Assembly (NCBI RefSeq): GCF_016907435.1
Contig: NZ_JAFBBZ010000001.1
Location: 1,860,001 to 1,924,000 of the forward strand
Source of the DNA: Nocardioides salarius
GTDB taxonomy: Bacteria; Actinomycetota; Actinomycetes; Propionibacteriales; Nocardioidaceae
Direction of reading: 5' to 3'
DNA length: 64,000 bases
This document shows, piece by piece, positions 7,682 to 15,665 of the stretch. Each line of letters opens with the position of its first letter. The first letter of the stretch is position 1. The notes under the pieces were generated by a model that saw only the letters and a list, made by a program, of their open reading frames with translations, was not told where the DNA came from and did no database searches. The position numbers and the translations under genes are program-made.

Positions 7682-9055
7682 TCAGAGCGCCTTGACGGCC
7701 GCGAGCAGCTTGGCCAGCGAGTCCTTGGCGTCACCGAAGAGCAGGGTGGTACGGGGGTCGAAGAGCAGCTCGTTCTCGATGCCGGCGAAGCCCGGGCGCA
7801 TCGAGCGCTTGAGGAAGACCACCTGCCGCGCCTGGTCGACGTCGAGGATCGGCATCCCGTAGATCGGCGCCGAGGGGGTGCTGCGGGCGGCCGGGTTGAC
7901 CACGTCGTTGGCGCCCACGACCAGCACCACGTCGGTCTGCTTGAAGTCGCCGTTGATGTCGTCCATCTCGGCGAGCTGCTCGTAGGGCACCTGCGCCTCG
8001 GCGAGCAGCACGTTCATGTGGCCCGGCATCCGCCCGGCGACCGGGTGGATCGCGTAGTCGACCTTCGCCCCGCGGGCCAGCAGCACCTCGACGAGCTCGC
8101 GCAGGGTGTGCTGGGCCTGGGCCACGGCGAGCCCGTAGCCGGGCACCACGATGACCCGGTCGGCGTACGCCAGCAGGATCGCGACGTCCTCGGGTCCCGA
8201 GGAGCGCACCGGGCGGTCGGAGGCCTCGCCGGCGCCCAGGGTCGAGCCGCCGCGCAGCGCCCCGAAGAGGATGTTGGCCACCGACCGGCCCATCGCCCGC
8301 GCCATCAGCAGGGTCAGGAAGGTGCCGGCCGCGCCGACCAGGGTGCCGGCGACCAGCAGCACCACGCTGCCGAGCACGTAGCCGCCAGCGGCGACGGTCA
8401 GGCCGGTGAAGGCGTTGAGCAGCGAGATCACGATCGGCACGTCGGCCCCGCCGACCGGCAGCACCAGCAGCACGCCCAGTGCGAGGCCCACGAGCGCCAG
8501 CACGACGCCGAGCGCCAGCGACGCCTCGAGCACGACCAGCACCGAGAGCCCGACGCCACCCAGCAGCGCGGCCGCGAACGCGACCGGGAGCCCGGGGAAG
8601 ACCACCGGGCGCGAGGTCATCAGCTCCTGCAGCTTGGCGAAGGTGACCGCCGAACCGGCGAAGGAGACCGAGCCGACCACGATCGTGAACGCCGTGGCGA
8701 CGAGGTCGAAGGCGGGGGTGCCCGCACCCATGTGCTGCAGCTCCAGCAGCGCCACCAGGGCCGCCGCGCCGCCGCCGACGCCGTTGAAGAGCGCCACCAT
8801 CTGCGGCATCTGGGTCATCTGGACCCTGCGCGCGCCCACGACCCCGACGCCGGAGCCGACCGCGATCGCGGCCAGCATCTGCGGCACGTGGTCGAGCTCG
8901 AGGTAGACGAACGGCACCGTCACCGCGACCACCGCGGCACCCGCGCCGACGAGGTTGCCCAACCGCGCGGTGCGCGGGCCGGAGAGCCCCTTGAGGGCCA
9001 GCACGAAGCAGACCGCGCAGCCCAGGTAGACCAGCTGCACCCAGGTCGGCATCAC
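7682..9055 (-). CDS. pntB: NAD(P) transhydrogenase subunit beta
   Basis: A 457-residue membrane subunit of the proton-translocating transhydrogenase, which uses the proton gradient to reduce NADP+ with NADH. About nine transmembrane helices span the first 260 residues. The C-terminal NADP(H) domain carries VIVVPGYGLAVAQAQH, the conserved GRMPGHMNVLLAEA and VVLVVGANDVVNPAA. Length is typical. The GTG at 9055 overlaps the pntA2 stop as GTGA; an ATG directly follows it at 9052 and could be used instead. Last gene of the pntA1-pntA2-pntB operon, ended by the 28-bp palindrome. Confidence 0.96.
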   Translation of the reverse strand: MMPTWVQLVYLGCAVCFVLALKGLSGPRTARLGNLVGAGAAVVAVTVPFVYLELDHVPQMLAAIAVGSGVGVVGARRVQMTQMPQMVALFNGVGGGAAALVALLELQHMGAGTPAFDLVATAFTIVVGSVSFAGSAVTFAKLQELMTSRPVVFPGLPVAFAAALLGGVGLSVLVVLEASLALGVVLALVGLALGVLLVLPVGGADVPIVISLLNAFTGLTVAAGGYVLGSVVLLVAGTLVGAAGTFLTLLMARAMGRSVANILFGALRGGSTLGAGEASDRPVRSSGPEDVAILLAYADRVIVVPGYGLAVAQAQHTLRELVEVLLARGAKVDYAIHPVAGRMPGHMNVLLAEAQVPYEQLAEMDDINGDFKQTDVVLVVGANDVVNPAARSTPSAPIYGMPILDVDQARQVVFLKRSMRPGFAGIENELLFDPRTTLLFGDAKDSLAKLLAAVKAL

Positions 9056-9393
9056 CGGTCGGACCTCGGTGCAGGCGACGGGCTCTTCGGGGGGGCGACG
9101 GGGGGCGGAGCCCCCCGTCTGCGCCCGAACATCTGCAGCATGCGGTCGGTGACCACGAACCCGCCGACCATGTTGATGGCGGCCAGCACGATGGCGACCA
9201 GCCCGACGACCAGCGCAGGTGTGGAGTCGGTGGCGCCGGTGACGATCACCGCGCCGAGCAGGATGATCCCGTGGATCGCGTTGGCCCCCGACATCAGCGG
9301 CGTGTGCAGCGTCGAGGAGACCTTCGAGATCACCTCGGTGCCCACGAAGACGCTGAGCACGAAGATGGTCAGCCAGACCACGCCCTCGCTCAC
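9052..9393 (-). CDS. pntAB: NAD(P) transhydrogenase subunit alpha-2 (membrane part)
   Basis: A 113-residue membrane protein equal to the C-terminal, membrane-spanning part of E. coli PntA, made here as a separate subunit. It has three or four transmembrane helices, including WLTIFVLSVFVGTEVISKV and VVGLVAIVLAAINMVGGFVV, and the family stretch LMSGANAIHGIILLGA. The proline-rich tail APPPVAPPKSPSPAP is cytoplasmic. The start is GTG at 9393, overlapping the alpha-1 stop. Split alpha subunits are common in actinobacteria and alphaproteobacteria. Confidence 0.94.
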   Translation of the reverse strand: MSEGVVWLTIFVLSVFVGTEVISKVSSTLHTPLMSGANAIHGIILLGAVIVTGATDSTPALVVGLVAIVLAAINMVGGFVVTDRMLQMFGRRRGAPPPVAPPKSPSPAPRSDR

Positions 9394-10529
9394 TGGACCT
9401 CCCCTTCCGCCGGGCCCTCGACGAGCACCCGGGTCGGCTCGTGCCGGATCACGCCGGCGTGGGTCACGCAGGCACCGGCCAGGATCTCGTCGTCGAGGTC
9501 GAGCACCAGCTCGCCCTCGGGCGCGAGCAGCGTGACCAGGTTGACGACGTTCTGGGCGTAGAGCCGCGAGGCCGGGCCGGGCATCTGGGCCGGCACGTTG
9601 CGCCCACCCCACACCTGGGCCTCCCCGATGCGCACGACCTCCCCGGCGACCACGCCCTCGACGTTGCCGCCCGAGTCGGCCGCGAGGTCGACCACGACCG
9701 AGCCGGGCCGCATCTGCTCGACCATCGTCCGCGTCACCAGCACCGGCGCGGTGCGCCCGGGCACGGCCGCGGTGGTGATCAGCCCGTCGGCGGCGGCGAC
9801 ATACGGCGCCAGCAGGTCGCGCTGCAGCCGCGAGCGCTCCTCGCTCATCTCGCGGGCGTAGCCGCCGGCGCCCTCGAGGGTGGGCAGGTCGAGCTCGATG
9901 GCCTGCGCGCCCATCGAGCGGATCTCCTCGGCGGCGGCCGCACGCACGTCGTACGCCTTGACGACCGCGCCGAGCCGCTTGGCGGTCGCGATCGCCTGGA
10001 GGCCCGCGACGCCGGCGCCGAGCACCACGACCTCGGCGGGCGGGACGGTGCCCGCGGCGGTCATGTTGAGGGGGAAGAAGCGGCGCAGCAGGCCGGCGCA
10101 GACGATCGCGCAGCGGTAGCCGGCGACCAGCGACTGCGACGACAGCGCGTCCATCGACTGGGCTCGCGAGATCCGCGGCACCAGCTCCATGGCCAGGCTG
10201 GTCACCGACAGGTCGCGCAGGTCGCGCACCAGGTCGGGCTCGAGCGCGGTCGGCAGGAACGAGACCGTCACGGCGCCGGCGGGCAGCCGCCGGGCCGCCT
10301 CGCGGGTCAGCGGCTGCACCGAGAGCACCAGCTCGGCATCGGGGAGCGGGTCGTCGACGACGCTCGCGCCCGCCTCGGCGTACGCCGCGTCGTCGGCCAG
10401 GGCGCCCAGCCCGGCGCCGGTCTCGACCAGCACCTGGTGGCCCAGCCCGGTCAGCTTGGCGACGAGCTCGGGCACCAGCGCCACCCGGGCCTCGGCCTCC
10501 CGCGTCTCGCGCACGACTGCGACTCTCAC
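9390..10529 (-). CDS. pntAA: NAD(P) transhydrogenase subunit alpha-1 (NAD-binding)
   Basis: A 379-residue soluble subunit holding the NAD(H)-binding domain of the transhydrogenase, related to alanine dehydrogenase. The Rossmann motif is VVVLGAGVAGLQAIATAKR near residue 175, followed by AYDVRAAAAEEIRSMGA; the N-terminus VRVAVVRETREAEARVALVP is the usual opening. I chose the GTG at 10529 because it gives this N-terminus and stands 7 nt after a TAGGTT -10 box, as in other leaderless genes here. It heads the pnt operon. Confidence 0.95.
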   Translation of the reverse strand: MRVAVVRETREAEARVALVPELVAKLTGLGHQVLVETGAGLGALADDAAYAEAGASVVDDPLPDAELVLSVQPLTREAARRLPAGAVTVSFLPTALEPDLVRDLRDLSVTSLAMELVPRISRAQSMDALSSQSLVAGYRCAIVCAGLLRRFFPLNMTAAGTVPPAEVVVLGAGVAGLQAIATAKRLGAVVKAYDVRAAAAEEIRSMGAQAIELDLPTLEGAGGYAREMSEERSRLQRDLLAPYVAAADGLITTAAVPGRTAPVLVTRTMVEQMRPGSVVVDLAADSGGNVEGVVAGEVVRIGEAQVWGGRNVPAQMPGPASRLYAQNVVNLVTLLAPEGELVLDLDDEILAGACVTHAGVIRHEPTRVLVEGPAEGEVQ

Positions 10530-10536
10530 CCTGGTC

Positions 10537-10542
10537 AACCTA
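10537..10542 (-). promoter_or_regulatory. Leaderless-type -10 (TAGGTT) for the pnt operon
   Basis: On the minus strand TAGGTT fits TANNNT and ends 7 nt before the pntA1 GTG at 10529. No ribosome-binding site lies between, so the operon probably starts with a leaderless message. Confidence 0.55.
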
Positions 10543-10566
10543 GGGGAGATCGCCGGCGACCGCGCG

Positions 10567-11133
10567 TCACTCGCCGGAGCCGACCTCGACGCGTTCGAGC
10601 ACCTCGTGGCGGGGCCGGCGGCGGGCACCCTGCCCCAGGTGGGAGGCCACGAGCGCGACGCTGCCCGCTCGCCAGGTGGGCCCGCGGTAGCCGTCGAGCA
10701 GGCGCACCCAGTCGTCGACGTGCCCGGCGCGCCGCAGCCGGGCCACGGTCACGTGCGGGCGGAAGCGCTGGCCGTCGACCCGCGCGCCGCTGACCGCGCC
10801 GGCGGTGCGGCAGCCCACGGCGAGGCGTTCCAGCTCGTCGTGCGGCTCGGCGTCGACACCGGCCCACAGCACCCGCGCCGCGGCGGGGTCGGGGAACGCG
10901 CCGCCCCCGGCCACGCGGGCCTCGACCGGCGTACGCCGCGCGGCCGCGGAGCGCAGCCGCTCCGCCACCTCGTCGAGGCGCCACTCCTCGACGTCGCCGT
11001 AGAAGGCCAGGGTGACGTGCAGGTGCTCGGCCAGGCTCCACCGGAAGTCGGCGGCCCCGCGCCGTACCTCGAGGAACGCGTCGAGGTGCTCGACCGCCTC
11101 GGTCGGTGGCACCAGTGCAGCGAAGAGACGCAC
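10567..11133 (-). CDS. thpR: RNA 2',3'-cyclic phosphodiesterase (ThpR/LigT family)
   Basis: A 188-residue two-histidine phosphoesterase. Both HxTx motifs are present: HVTL in AEHLHVTLAFYG near residue 38, and HVTV in FRPHVTVARLRR near residue 127. The family opens 2',3'-cyclic phosphates and can ligate tRNA halves with a 2'-5' bond in vitro; the physiological substrate is unknown. The start is GTG at 11133, 6 nt after a TAGGTT -10 box, giving MRLFAALVPP as in relatives. It stands alone; a 22-nt repeat array separates it from the metal transporter. Confidence 0.9.
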   Translation of the reverse strand: MRLFAALVPPTEAVEHLDAFLEVRRGAADFRWSLAEHLHVTLAFYGDVEEWRLDEVAERLRSAAARRTPVEARVAGGGAFPDPAAARVLWAGVDAEPHDELERLAVGCRTAGAVSGARVDGQRFRPHVTVARLRRAGHVDDWVRLLDGYRGPTWRAGSVALVASHLGQGARRRPRHEVLERVEVGSGE

Positions 11134-11139
11134 CCCGCC

Positions 11140-11145
11140 AACCTA
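11140..11145 (-). promoter_or_regulatory. Leaderless-type -10 (TAGGTT) for thpR
   Basis: TAGGTT on the minus strand ends 6 nt before the GTG start at 11133, with no ribosome-binding site between. Confidence 0.55.
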
Positions 11146-11150
11146 GCCGC

Positions 11151-11323
11151 GACCCGGCCCGGATCTCCCGCCCACCCGGCCCGTTCTTCGCGTCGAGCCG
11201 GCGCAGATCTCCCACCGAGCCGGCCCGGACCTGCACGGGGAGGTTCGGGCCGGGTCGGTGCGAGGTCTGGGCCGGGTCAGCGCGAGATTCAGGCCGGGTC
11301 GGCGCGAAGTTCGGGCCGGGTCA
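11151..11323. repeat. 22-nt repeat array, family 1, with inverted arm (after the VIT gene)
   Basis: GGCCGGGTC recurs at 11248, 11270, 11292 and 11314, exactly 22 nt apart, with variable spacers such as GGCGCGAAGTTCG. The last three bases (11321-11323) are the complement of the VIT stop, so read in the sense of the gene the first unit begins at its TGA. The left part (11151-11235) carries the opposite orientation (ACCCGGCCC, GAGCCGGCG, GAGCCGGCCC), so the whole region could fold on itself. No protein is encoded here. Confidence 0.85.
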
Positions 11324-12085
11324 GACGACGTGGGCGCCGAGGAGGGTGCCGATCAGGTAGGTGACGGCCATGGCGAAGAGGCCGCCGGCGACGTTGCGCA
11401 GCACCGCCCGGCCGGTGGGGCCGTAGCCCAGCTTGGCGCTGGCCCAGCCGGTGAGGGCCAGGGCCAGGGCGACCGTGCCCATGGTCACGCCCACGCGCAG
11501 GTCGGCGACGACGAGCAGGATGGTCAGCAGCGGCAGCAGCGCGCCGATGGTGAAGGCCAGCATCGAGGCGCCGGCCGCCGCCCAGGGGCTGGTCAGGTCG
11601 TCGGGGTCGATGCCGAGCTCGGCCTCGGCGTGGGCGCCCAGGGCGTCGTGCCCGGTCAGCTGCAGGGCGACCTGCAGCGCCAGGTCCTCGTCGAGCCCCT
11701 TGCCGACGTAGATGGCGGCGAGCTCGGCGAGCTCCTCCTCGGGCTCCTCCTCGAGCTCGCGGCGCTCCTTGTCGAGCAGCGCCTGCTCGGAGTCGCTCTG
11801 GGTGCTCACCGAGACGTACTCGCCCGCCCCCATGCTCATCGCCCCGGCGGCGACCGCGGCGACGCCGGCGACCAGGATCGCGTTGCGGTCGGTGGTCGCG
11901 CCCGCGACGCCGACGACCACGCCGGCGGTCGAGACGATCCCGTCGTTGGCGCCCAGCACCGCGGCGCGCAGCCAGTTGAGACGGTTGTTGATGCTGCTGC
12001 CGTGCGGCTCGTCGTCGTGACGGGCCACCTCGACCGTGGACAGGTCGAGATCGGGGTCGAGCGCGGATCTCGTCTCGGGGGTCAT
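11321..12085 (-). CDS. VIT/CCC1-family iron or manganese transporter
   Basis: A 254-residue membrane protein of the VIT1/CCC1 family, which moves Fe2+ or Mn2+ out of the cytoplasm in exchange for protons. The family opening NNRLNWLRAAVLGANDGIV starts near residue 33 and leads into the first transmembrane helix. ISMGAGEYVSVSTQ-like text is seen as MSMGAGEYVSVSTQSD. Then follows a long charged cytoplasmic helix (ALLDKERRELEEEPEEELAE), the metal-binding domain. Three helices close the protein. The ATG at 12085 is preceded directly by an inverted repeat GGGTCC-N9-GGACCC. The metal cannot be told from sequence. Confidence 0.9.
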   Translation of the reverse strand: MTPETRSALDPDLDLSTVEVARHDDEPHGSSINNRLNWLRAAVLGANDGIVSTAGVVVGVAGATTDRNAILVAGVAAVAAGAMSMGAGEYVSVSTQSDSEQALLDKERRELEEEPEEELAELAAIYVGKGLDEDLALQVALQLTGHDALGAHAEAELGIDPDDLTSPWAAAGASMLAFTIGALLPLLTILLVVADLRVGVTMGTVALALALTGWASAKLGYGPTGRAVLRNVAGGLFAMAVTYLIGTLLGAHVV

Positions 12086-12106
12086 GGGTCCATCATCCGT
12101 GGACCC
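12086..12106. promoter_or_regulatory. Inverted repeat directly upstream of the VIT gene
   Basis: GGGTCC (12086-12091), 9-nt spacer, GGACCC (12101-12106). It touches the start codon on its left and covers the place where a -10 box would sit, so it could be an operator for a metal-responsive repressor. The binding protein is unknown. Confidence 0.4.
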
Positions 12107-12139
12107 ACGACCCCCGACAACGAAGGTGAGGCTGCGCTC

Positions 12140-12159
12140 AGCGGCCCCGCCGGGGCGCT
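12140..12159. terminator. Stem-loop at the end of the acyl-CoA dehydrogenase gene
   Basis: GCCCC (12144-12148), loop GCC, GGGGC (12152-12156), extended by AGC/GCT with one bulged G. It overlaps the stop codon of the gene and lies between it and the VIT gene. GC-rich stem without a U-run. Confidence 0.45.
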
Positions 12160-13304
12160 CAGAGGCCGAGGTCGCGGCCGATGAGCTCCTTCATGATCTC
12201 GTTCGAGCCGGCCCAGATCTTCGAGACGCGGGCGTCGCGCCAGGCCCGCGCCACGCGGTACTCGTTCATGAAGCCGTAGCCCCCGTGCAGCTGCACGCAG
12301 TGGTCGAGCACGTCGTTCTGCACCTGGCTGGTCCACCACTTGGCCTTGGCCGCGTCGACCGGGGTGAGCTCGCCCTTGTCGTGGGCCACGACGCACTGGT
12401 CGACGTACGCCTCGGCGACCTCGATAGCGGTGAACTGCTCGGCGAGCAGGAACTTGTTGTGCTGGAACTGCCCGATCGACTGTCCGAAGGCCTTGCGGTC
12501 CTTGGTGTACTGCAGCGTCTCGACCAGGATCTGCTTGGCGTGGTGCACGTTGGAGATCGCGCAGCCCAGGCGCTCCTGCGGGAGCTTCTGCATCATCGCG
12601 ATGAAGCCGCCGCCGAGCTCGCCGATGACGTGGTCGTCGCCGAGGCGCACGTTCTCGAAGAACAGCTCGGCGGTGTCGGACTCGTCCTGGCCGACCTTGT
12701 CGAGCTTGCGCCCGCGGCTGAAGCCCGGGGCGTCGGAGGGGATGGCGAAGAGCGTGATGCCGCGCGCGCCCTTCTCGGGGTCGGTGCGCACCGCGGTGAT
12801 CACCAGGTCGGCGGAGTAGCCGTTGGTGATGAAGGTCTTGGAGCCGTTGATGACCCACTGGTCGCCGTCGCGCACGGCGGTGGTCTTCAGCGCGGCCAGG
12901 TCGGAGCCGCCGGAGGGCTCGGTCATGCCGATGGCGAGCAGGATCTCGCCGGCCGCGACGCCGGGCAGCCAGCGCTGCTTCTGCTCCTCGGTGCCGAGCT
13001 CGACGATGTACGGCGCGGTGATGTCGGCGTGGATGCCCCAGCACGAGCCCAGCGCGGCGTTGACCTTGTTGAGCTCCTCGGCGGCGACCGCGTTGAACCG
13101 GTAGTCCCCGGCGCCCACGCCGCCGTACTCCTCGGGGATCTCCAGGCCCAGGAACCCCTGCTTGCCGGCCTCGAGCCAGAACTCGCGCGGCAGGGCCTTG
13201 TCGGCCGCGTGCTGCTCGACGTCCGGGATCACCGACCGCTCCAGGAACTCGCGCACAGACGCGCGGAAGGCCTCGTGGTCCTCGTCAAAGATGCTCCGCT
13301 TCAT
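12159..13304 (-). CDS. Acyl-CoA dehydrogenase, long-chain (LCAD) type
   Basis: A 381-residue flavoprotein of fatty acid beta-oxidation (acyl-CoA to trans-2-enoyl-CoA, electrons to ETF). FAD/substrate motifs IGMTEPSGGSDLAALKTTA and WVINGSKTFITNG are present. The site that holds the catalytic Glu in short and medium-chain enzymes reads IWAGSNEIMKE (Ala), while LPQERLGCAISN places a Glu in helix G, the arrangement of LCAD and isovaleryl-CoA dehydrogenase. I chose ATG 13304 (MKRSIFDEDHEAF); ATG 13313 is possible. An inverted repeat GCTACC-N4-GGTAGC lies just upstream. Confidence 0.92.
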   Translation of the reverse strand: MKRSIFDEDHEAFRASVREFLERSVIPDVEQHAADKALPREFWLEAGKQGFLGLEIPEEYGGVGAGDYRFNAVAAEELNKVNAALGSCWGIHADITAPYIVELGTEEQKQRWLPGVAAGEILLAIGMTEPSGGSDLAALKTTAVRDGDQWVINGSKTFITNGYSADLVITAVRTDPEKGARGITLFAIPSDAPGFSRGRKLDKVGQDESDTAELFFENVRLGDDHVIGELGGGFIAMMQKLPQERLGCAISNVHHAKQILVETLQYTKDRKAFGQSIGQFQHNKFLLAEQFTAIEVAEAYVDQCVVAHDKGELTPVDAAKAKWWTSQVQNDVLDHCVQLHGGYGFMNEYRVARAWRDARVSKIWAGSNEIMKELIGRDLGL

Positions 13305-13313
13305 GGCGCACAT

Positions 13314-13329
13314 GCTACCGGCGGGTAGC
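13314..13329. promoter_or_regulatory. Inverted repeat upstream of the acyl-CoA dehydrogenase
   Basis: GCTACC (13314-13319), GGCG, GGTAGC (13324-13329), perfect 6-bp arms. It lies in the divergent region between this gene and glgX, directly before the dehydrogenase start. The shape suits a TetR-family operator of a fatty-acid regulon; no regulator gene is adjacent. Confidence 0.4.
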
Positions 13330-13447
13330 GCGTGTGGCACAGCAGCGAGCGGGGAAGGCCCCCTTGCGGGTGGGCATGGACGGGGCCCGCCCGTGCTTTG
13401 ATCGATCCAACCCGCACCACCCACGCACTCGAGGGAGCACCACCCGC

Positions 13448-15664
13448 ATGGAGACCTGGCCCGGAACCGCCTACCCGCTCGGCGCGACGTTCGACGGGAG
13501 CGGCACCAACTTCGCGCTCTTCAGCGAGGTGGCCGACAGCGTCGTGCTGTGCCTCTTCGACGACGACCCCGAGCACCCCGACGGGCCGCTGCTCGAGACC
13601 TGCGTGGAGCTGCAGGAGGTCGACGCGCACGTCTGGCACTGCTACCTGCCGACGATCCAGCCCGGGCAGCGCTACGGCTACCGCGTGCACGGCCCGTGGG
13701 ACCCCGAGCAGGGCCTGCGCTGCAACCCCAACAAGCTGCTGCTCGACCCCTACGCCAAGGCGACCTGGCGCGAGATCGACTGGGACCCCAGCCTCTTCGC
13801 CTACACCTTCGGCGAGGAGGACTCCCGCAACGACGACGACTCCGCGCCGCACATGACCCTCGGCGTGGTCATCAACCCGTTCTTCGACTGGGAGGGCGAC
13901 CGCCGCCCGCGCGTCGACTACAACGACACGGTCGTCTACGAGGCCCACGTCAAGGGCCTGACCCAGCTGCACCCCGACGTCCCCGAGGAGCTGCGCGGCA
14001 CGTACGCCGGCGTCGCGCACCCGTCGGTCGTGGAGCACCTCAAGAAGCTCGGGGTGACCGCGGTCGAGCTGATGCCGGTGCACCAGTTCATCCAGGACAA
14101 CACGCTGCTCGAGAAGGGGCTGCGCAACTACTGGGGCTACAACACCCTGGGCTTCTTCGCCCCGCACGCCGACTACTCGGCCTCCGCGCACGCCGGGGTC
14201 GGTCGCGGCCAGCAGGTCCAGGAGTTCAAGGCGATGGTCAAGGAGCTGCACGCCGCCGGCATCGAGGTGATCCTCGACGTGGTCTACAACCACACGGCCG
14301 AGGGCAACCACCTGGGCCCGACCCTGAGCATGAAGGGCATCGACAACCAGGCCTACTACCGCCTCGTCGAGGACGACCCGCGCTACTACATGGACTACAC
14401 GGGCACCGGCAACACGCTCAACGTGCGCCACCCGCACTCGCTGCAGCTGATCATGGACTCGTTGCGCTACTGGGTCACCGAGATGCACGTCGACGGCTTC
14501 CGCTTCGACCTGGCCTCCGCGCTGGCGCGCGAGTTCTACGAGGTCGACCGGCTGGCGACGTTCTTCGAGCTCGTCCAGCAGGACCCGGTCGTGAGCCAGG
14601 TCAAGCTGATCGCCGAGCCGTGGGACGTGGGCCCCGGCGGCTACCAGGTCGGCGGCTTCCCGCCGCAGTGGACCGAGTGGAACGGCGCCTACCGCGACAC
14701 CGTGCGCGACTTCTGGCGCGGCGAGCCGTCGCTGGGCGAGTTCGCCAGCCGGCTCTCCGGCTCCTCCGACCTCTACGAGCAGTCGGGCCGGCGCCCCTTC
14801 GCGAGCATCAACTTCGTCACCGCCCACGACGGCTTCACGCTGCGCGACCTCGTGTCCTACAACGACAAGCACAACGAGGCCAACGGCGAGGACAACAACG
14901 ACGGCGAGAGCCACAACCGCTCGTGGAACCACGGCGTCGAGGGGCCCACCGACGATGCGGCGGTCCTCGAGCTGCGGGCCCGCGCCCAGCGCAACCACCT
15001 CACCACGCTGCTGCTGAGCCAGGGCGTGCCGATGCTGCTGCACGGCGACGAGGCCGGGCGCACCCAGGACGGCAACAACAACACCTACGCCCAGGACTCC
15101 GAGATCGCCTGGATGCACTGGGACCGCCTCGACACCCCGCTGGTGGAGTTCACCGCCGCGGTCTCCCGGCTGCGCGCCGAGCACCCGACCTTCCGCCGCA
15201 AGCGCTTCTTCACCGGCAACACCGTGCGCACCGGCCCCGAGGGCGCCGAGCGGCTCAACGACATCGTGTGGCTGCACCCCTCCGGGCGCCCGATGGAGGA
15301 CGAGGACTGGGAGGGCGACGACCGGGTGCTCGGGATGTACCTCAACGGCCACGGCATCGCCGGGCGCGACCCGCGCGGCCAGGTCATCGAGGACGACCAC
15401 TTCCTGCTCTACTTCAACGCCGCCGACTTCGACGTCGAGGTGACCCTGCCCCCCGAGGAGTACGCCGCGCGCTGGCAGGTCGCCATCAACACCGCCGGCA
15501 ACGGCGACCGTCCCGAGCCGCTCGACCCCGACAGCGTCGTCACGATGGCCTCGCGCAGCGTGCTGGTGCTCCAGGAGTACGCCGCCCCCGAGGCCGACGT
15601 GGACCACTCGGTGGCCGCCTCGATGGCCGCGCAGTCCCAGACCGCGACCGGCGAGGAGGCCTGA
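13448..15664 (+). CDS. glgX: Glycogen debranching enzyme GlgX
   Basis: A 738-residue GH13 isoamylase-type enzyme that cleaves alpha-1,6 branches of glycogen or limit dextrin. An N-terminal CBM48-like domain (residues about 8-110) precedes the catalytic barrel. Catalytic Asp is in DGFRFDLASALAREF, Glu in KLIAEPWDVGPGGYQVGGFPP (the stretch typical of debranching enzymes) and the second Asp in TAHDGFTLRDLVSYNDKHN. The ATG at 13448 has GAGGGAG about 10 nt upstream. treY starts 1 base after its stop, so it opens the glgX-treY-treZ operon and supplies linear maltodextrins to TreY. Confidence 0.96.
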   Translation: METWPGTAYPLGATFDGSGTNFALFSEVADSVVLCLFDDDPEHPDGPLLETCVELQEVDAHVWHCYLPTIQPGQRYGYRVHGPWDPEQGLRCNPNKLLLDPYAKATWREIDWDPSLFAYTFGEEDSRNDDDSAPHMTLGVVINPFFDWEGDRRPRVDYNDTVVYEAHVKGLTQLHPDVPEELRGTYAGVAHPSVVEHLKKLGVTAVELMPVHQFIQDNTLLEKGLRNYWGYNTLGFFAPHADYSASAHAGVGRGQQVQEFKAMVKELHAAGIEVILDVVYNHTAEGNHLGPTLSMKGIDNQAYYRLVEDDPRYYMDYTGTGNTLNVRHPHSLQLIMDSLRYWVTEMHVDGFRFDLASALAREFYEVDRLATFFELVQQDPVVSQVKLIAEPWDVGPGGYQVGGFPPQWTEWNGAYRDTVRDFWRGEPSLGEFASRLSGSSDLYEQSGRRPFASINFVTAHDGFTLRDLVSYNDKHNEANGEDNNDGESHNRSWNHGVEGPTDDAAVLELRARAQRNHLTTLLLSQGVPMLLHGDEAGRTQDGNNNTYAQDSEIAWMHWDRLDTPLVEFTAAVSRLRAEHPTFRRKRFFTGNTVRTGPEGAERLNDIVWLHPSGRPMEDEDWEGDDRVLGMYLNGHGIAGRDPRGQVIEDDHFLLYFNAADFDVEVTLPPEEYAARWQVAINTAGNGDRPEPLDPDSVVTMASRSVLVLQEYAAPEADVDHSVAASMAAQSQTATGEEA

Positions 15665-15665
15665 C

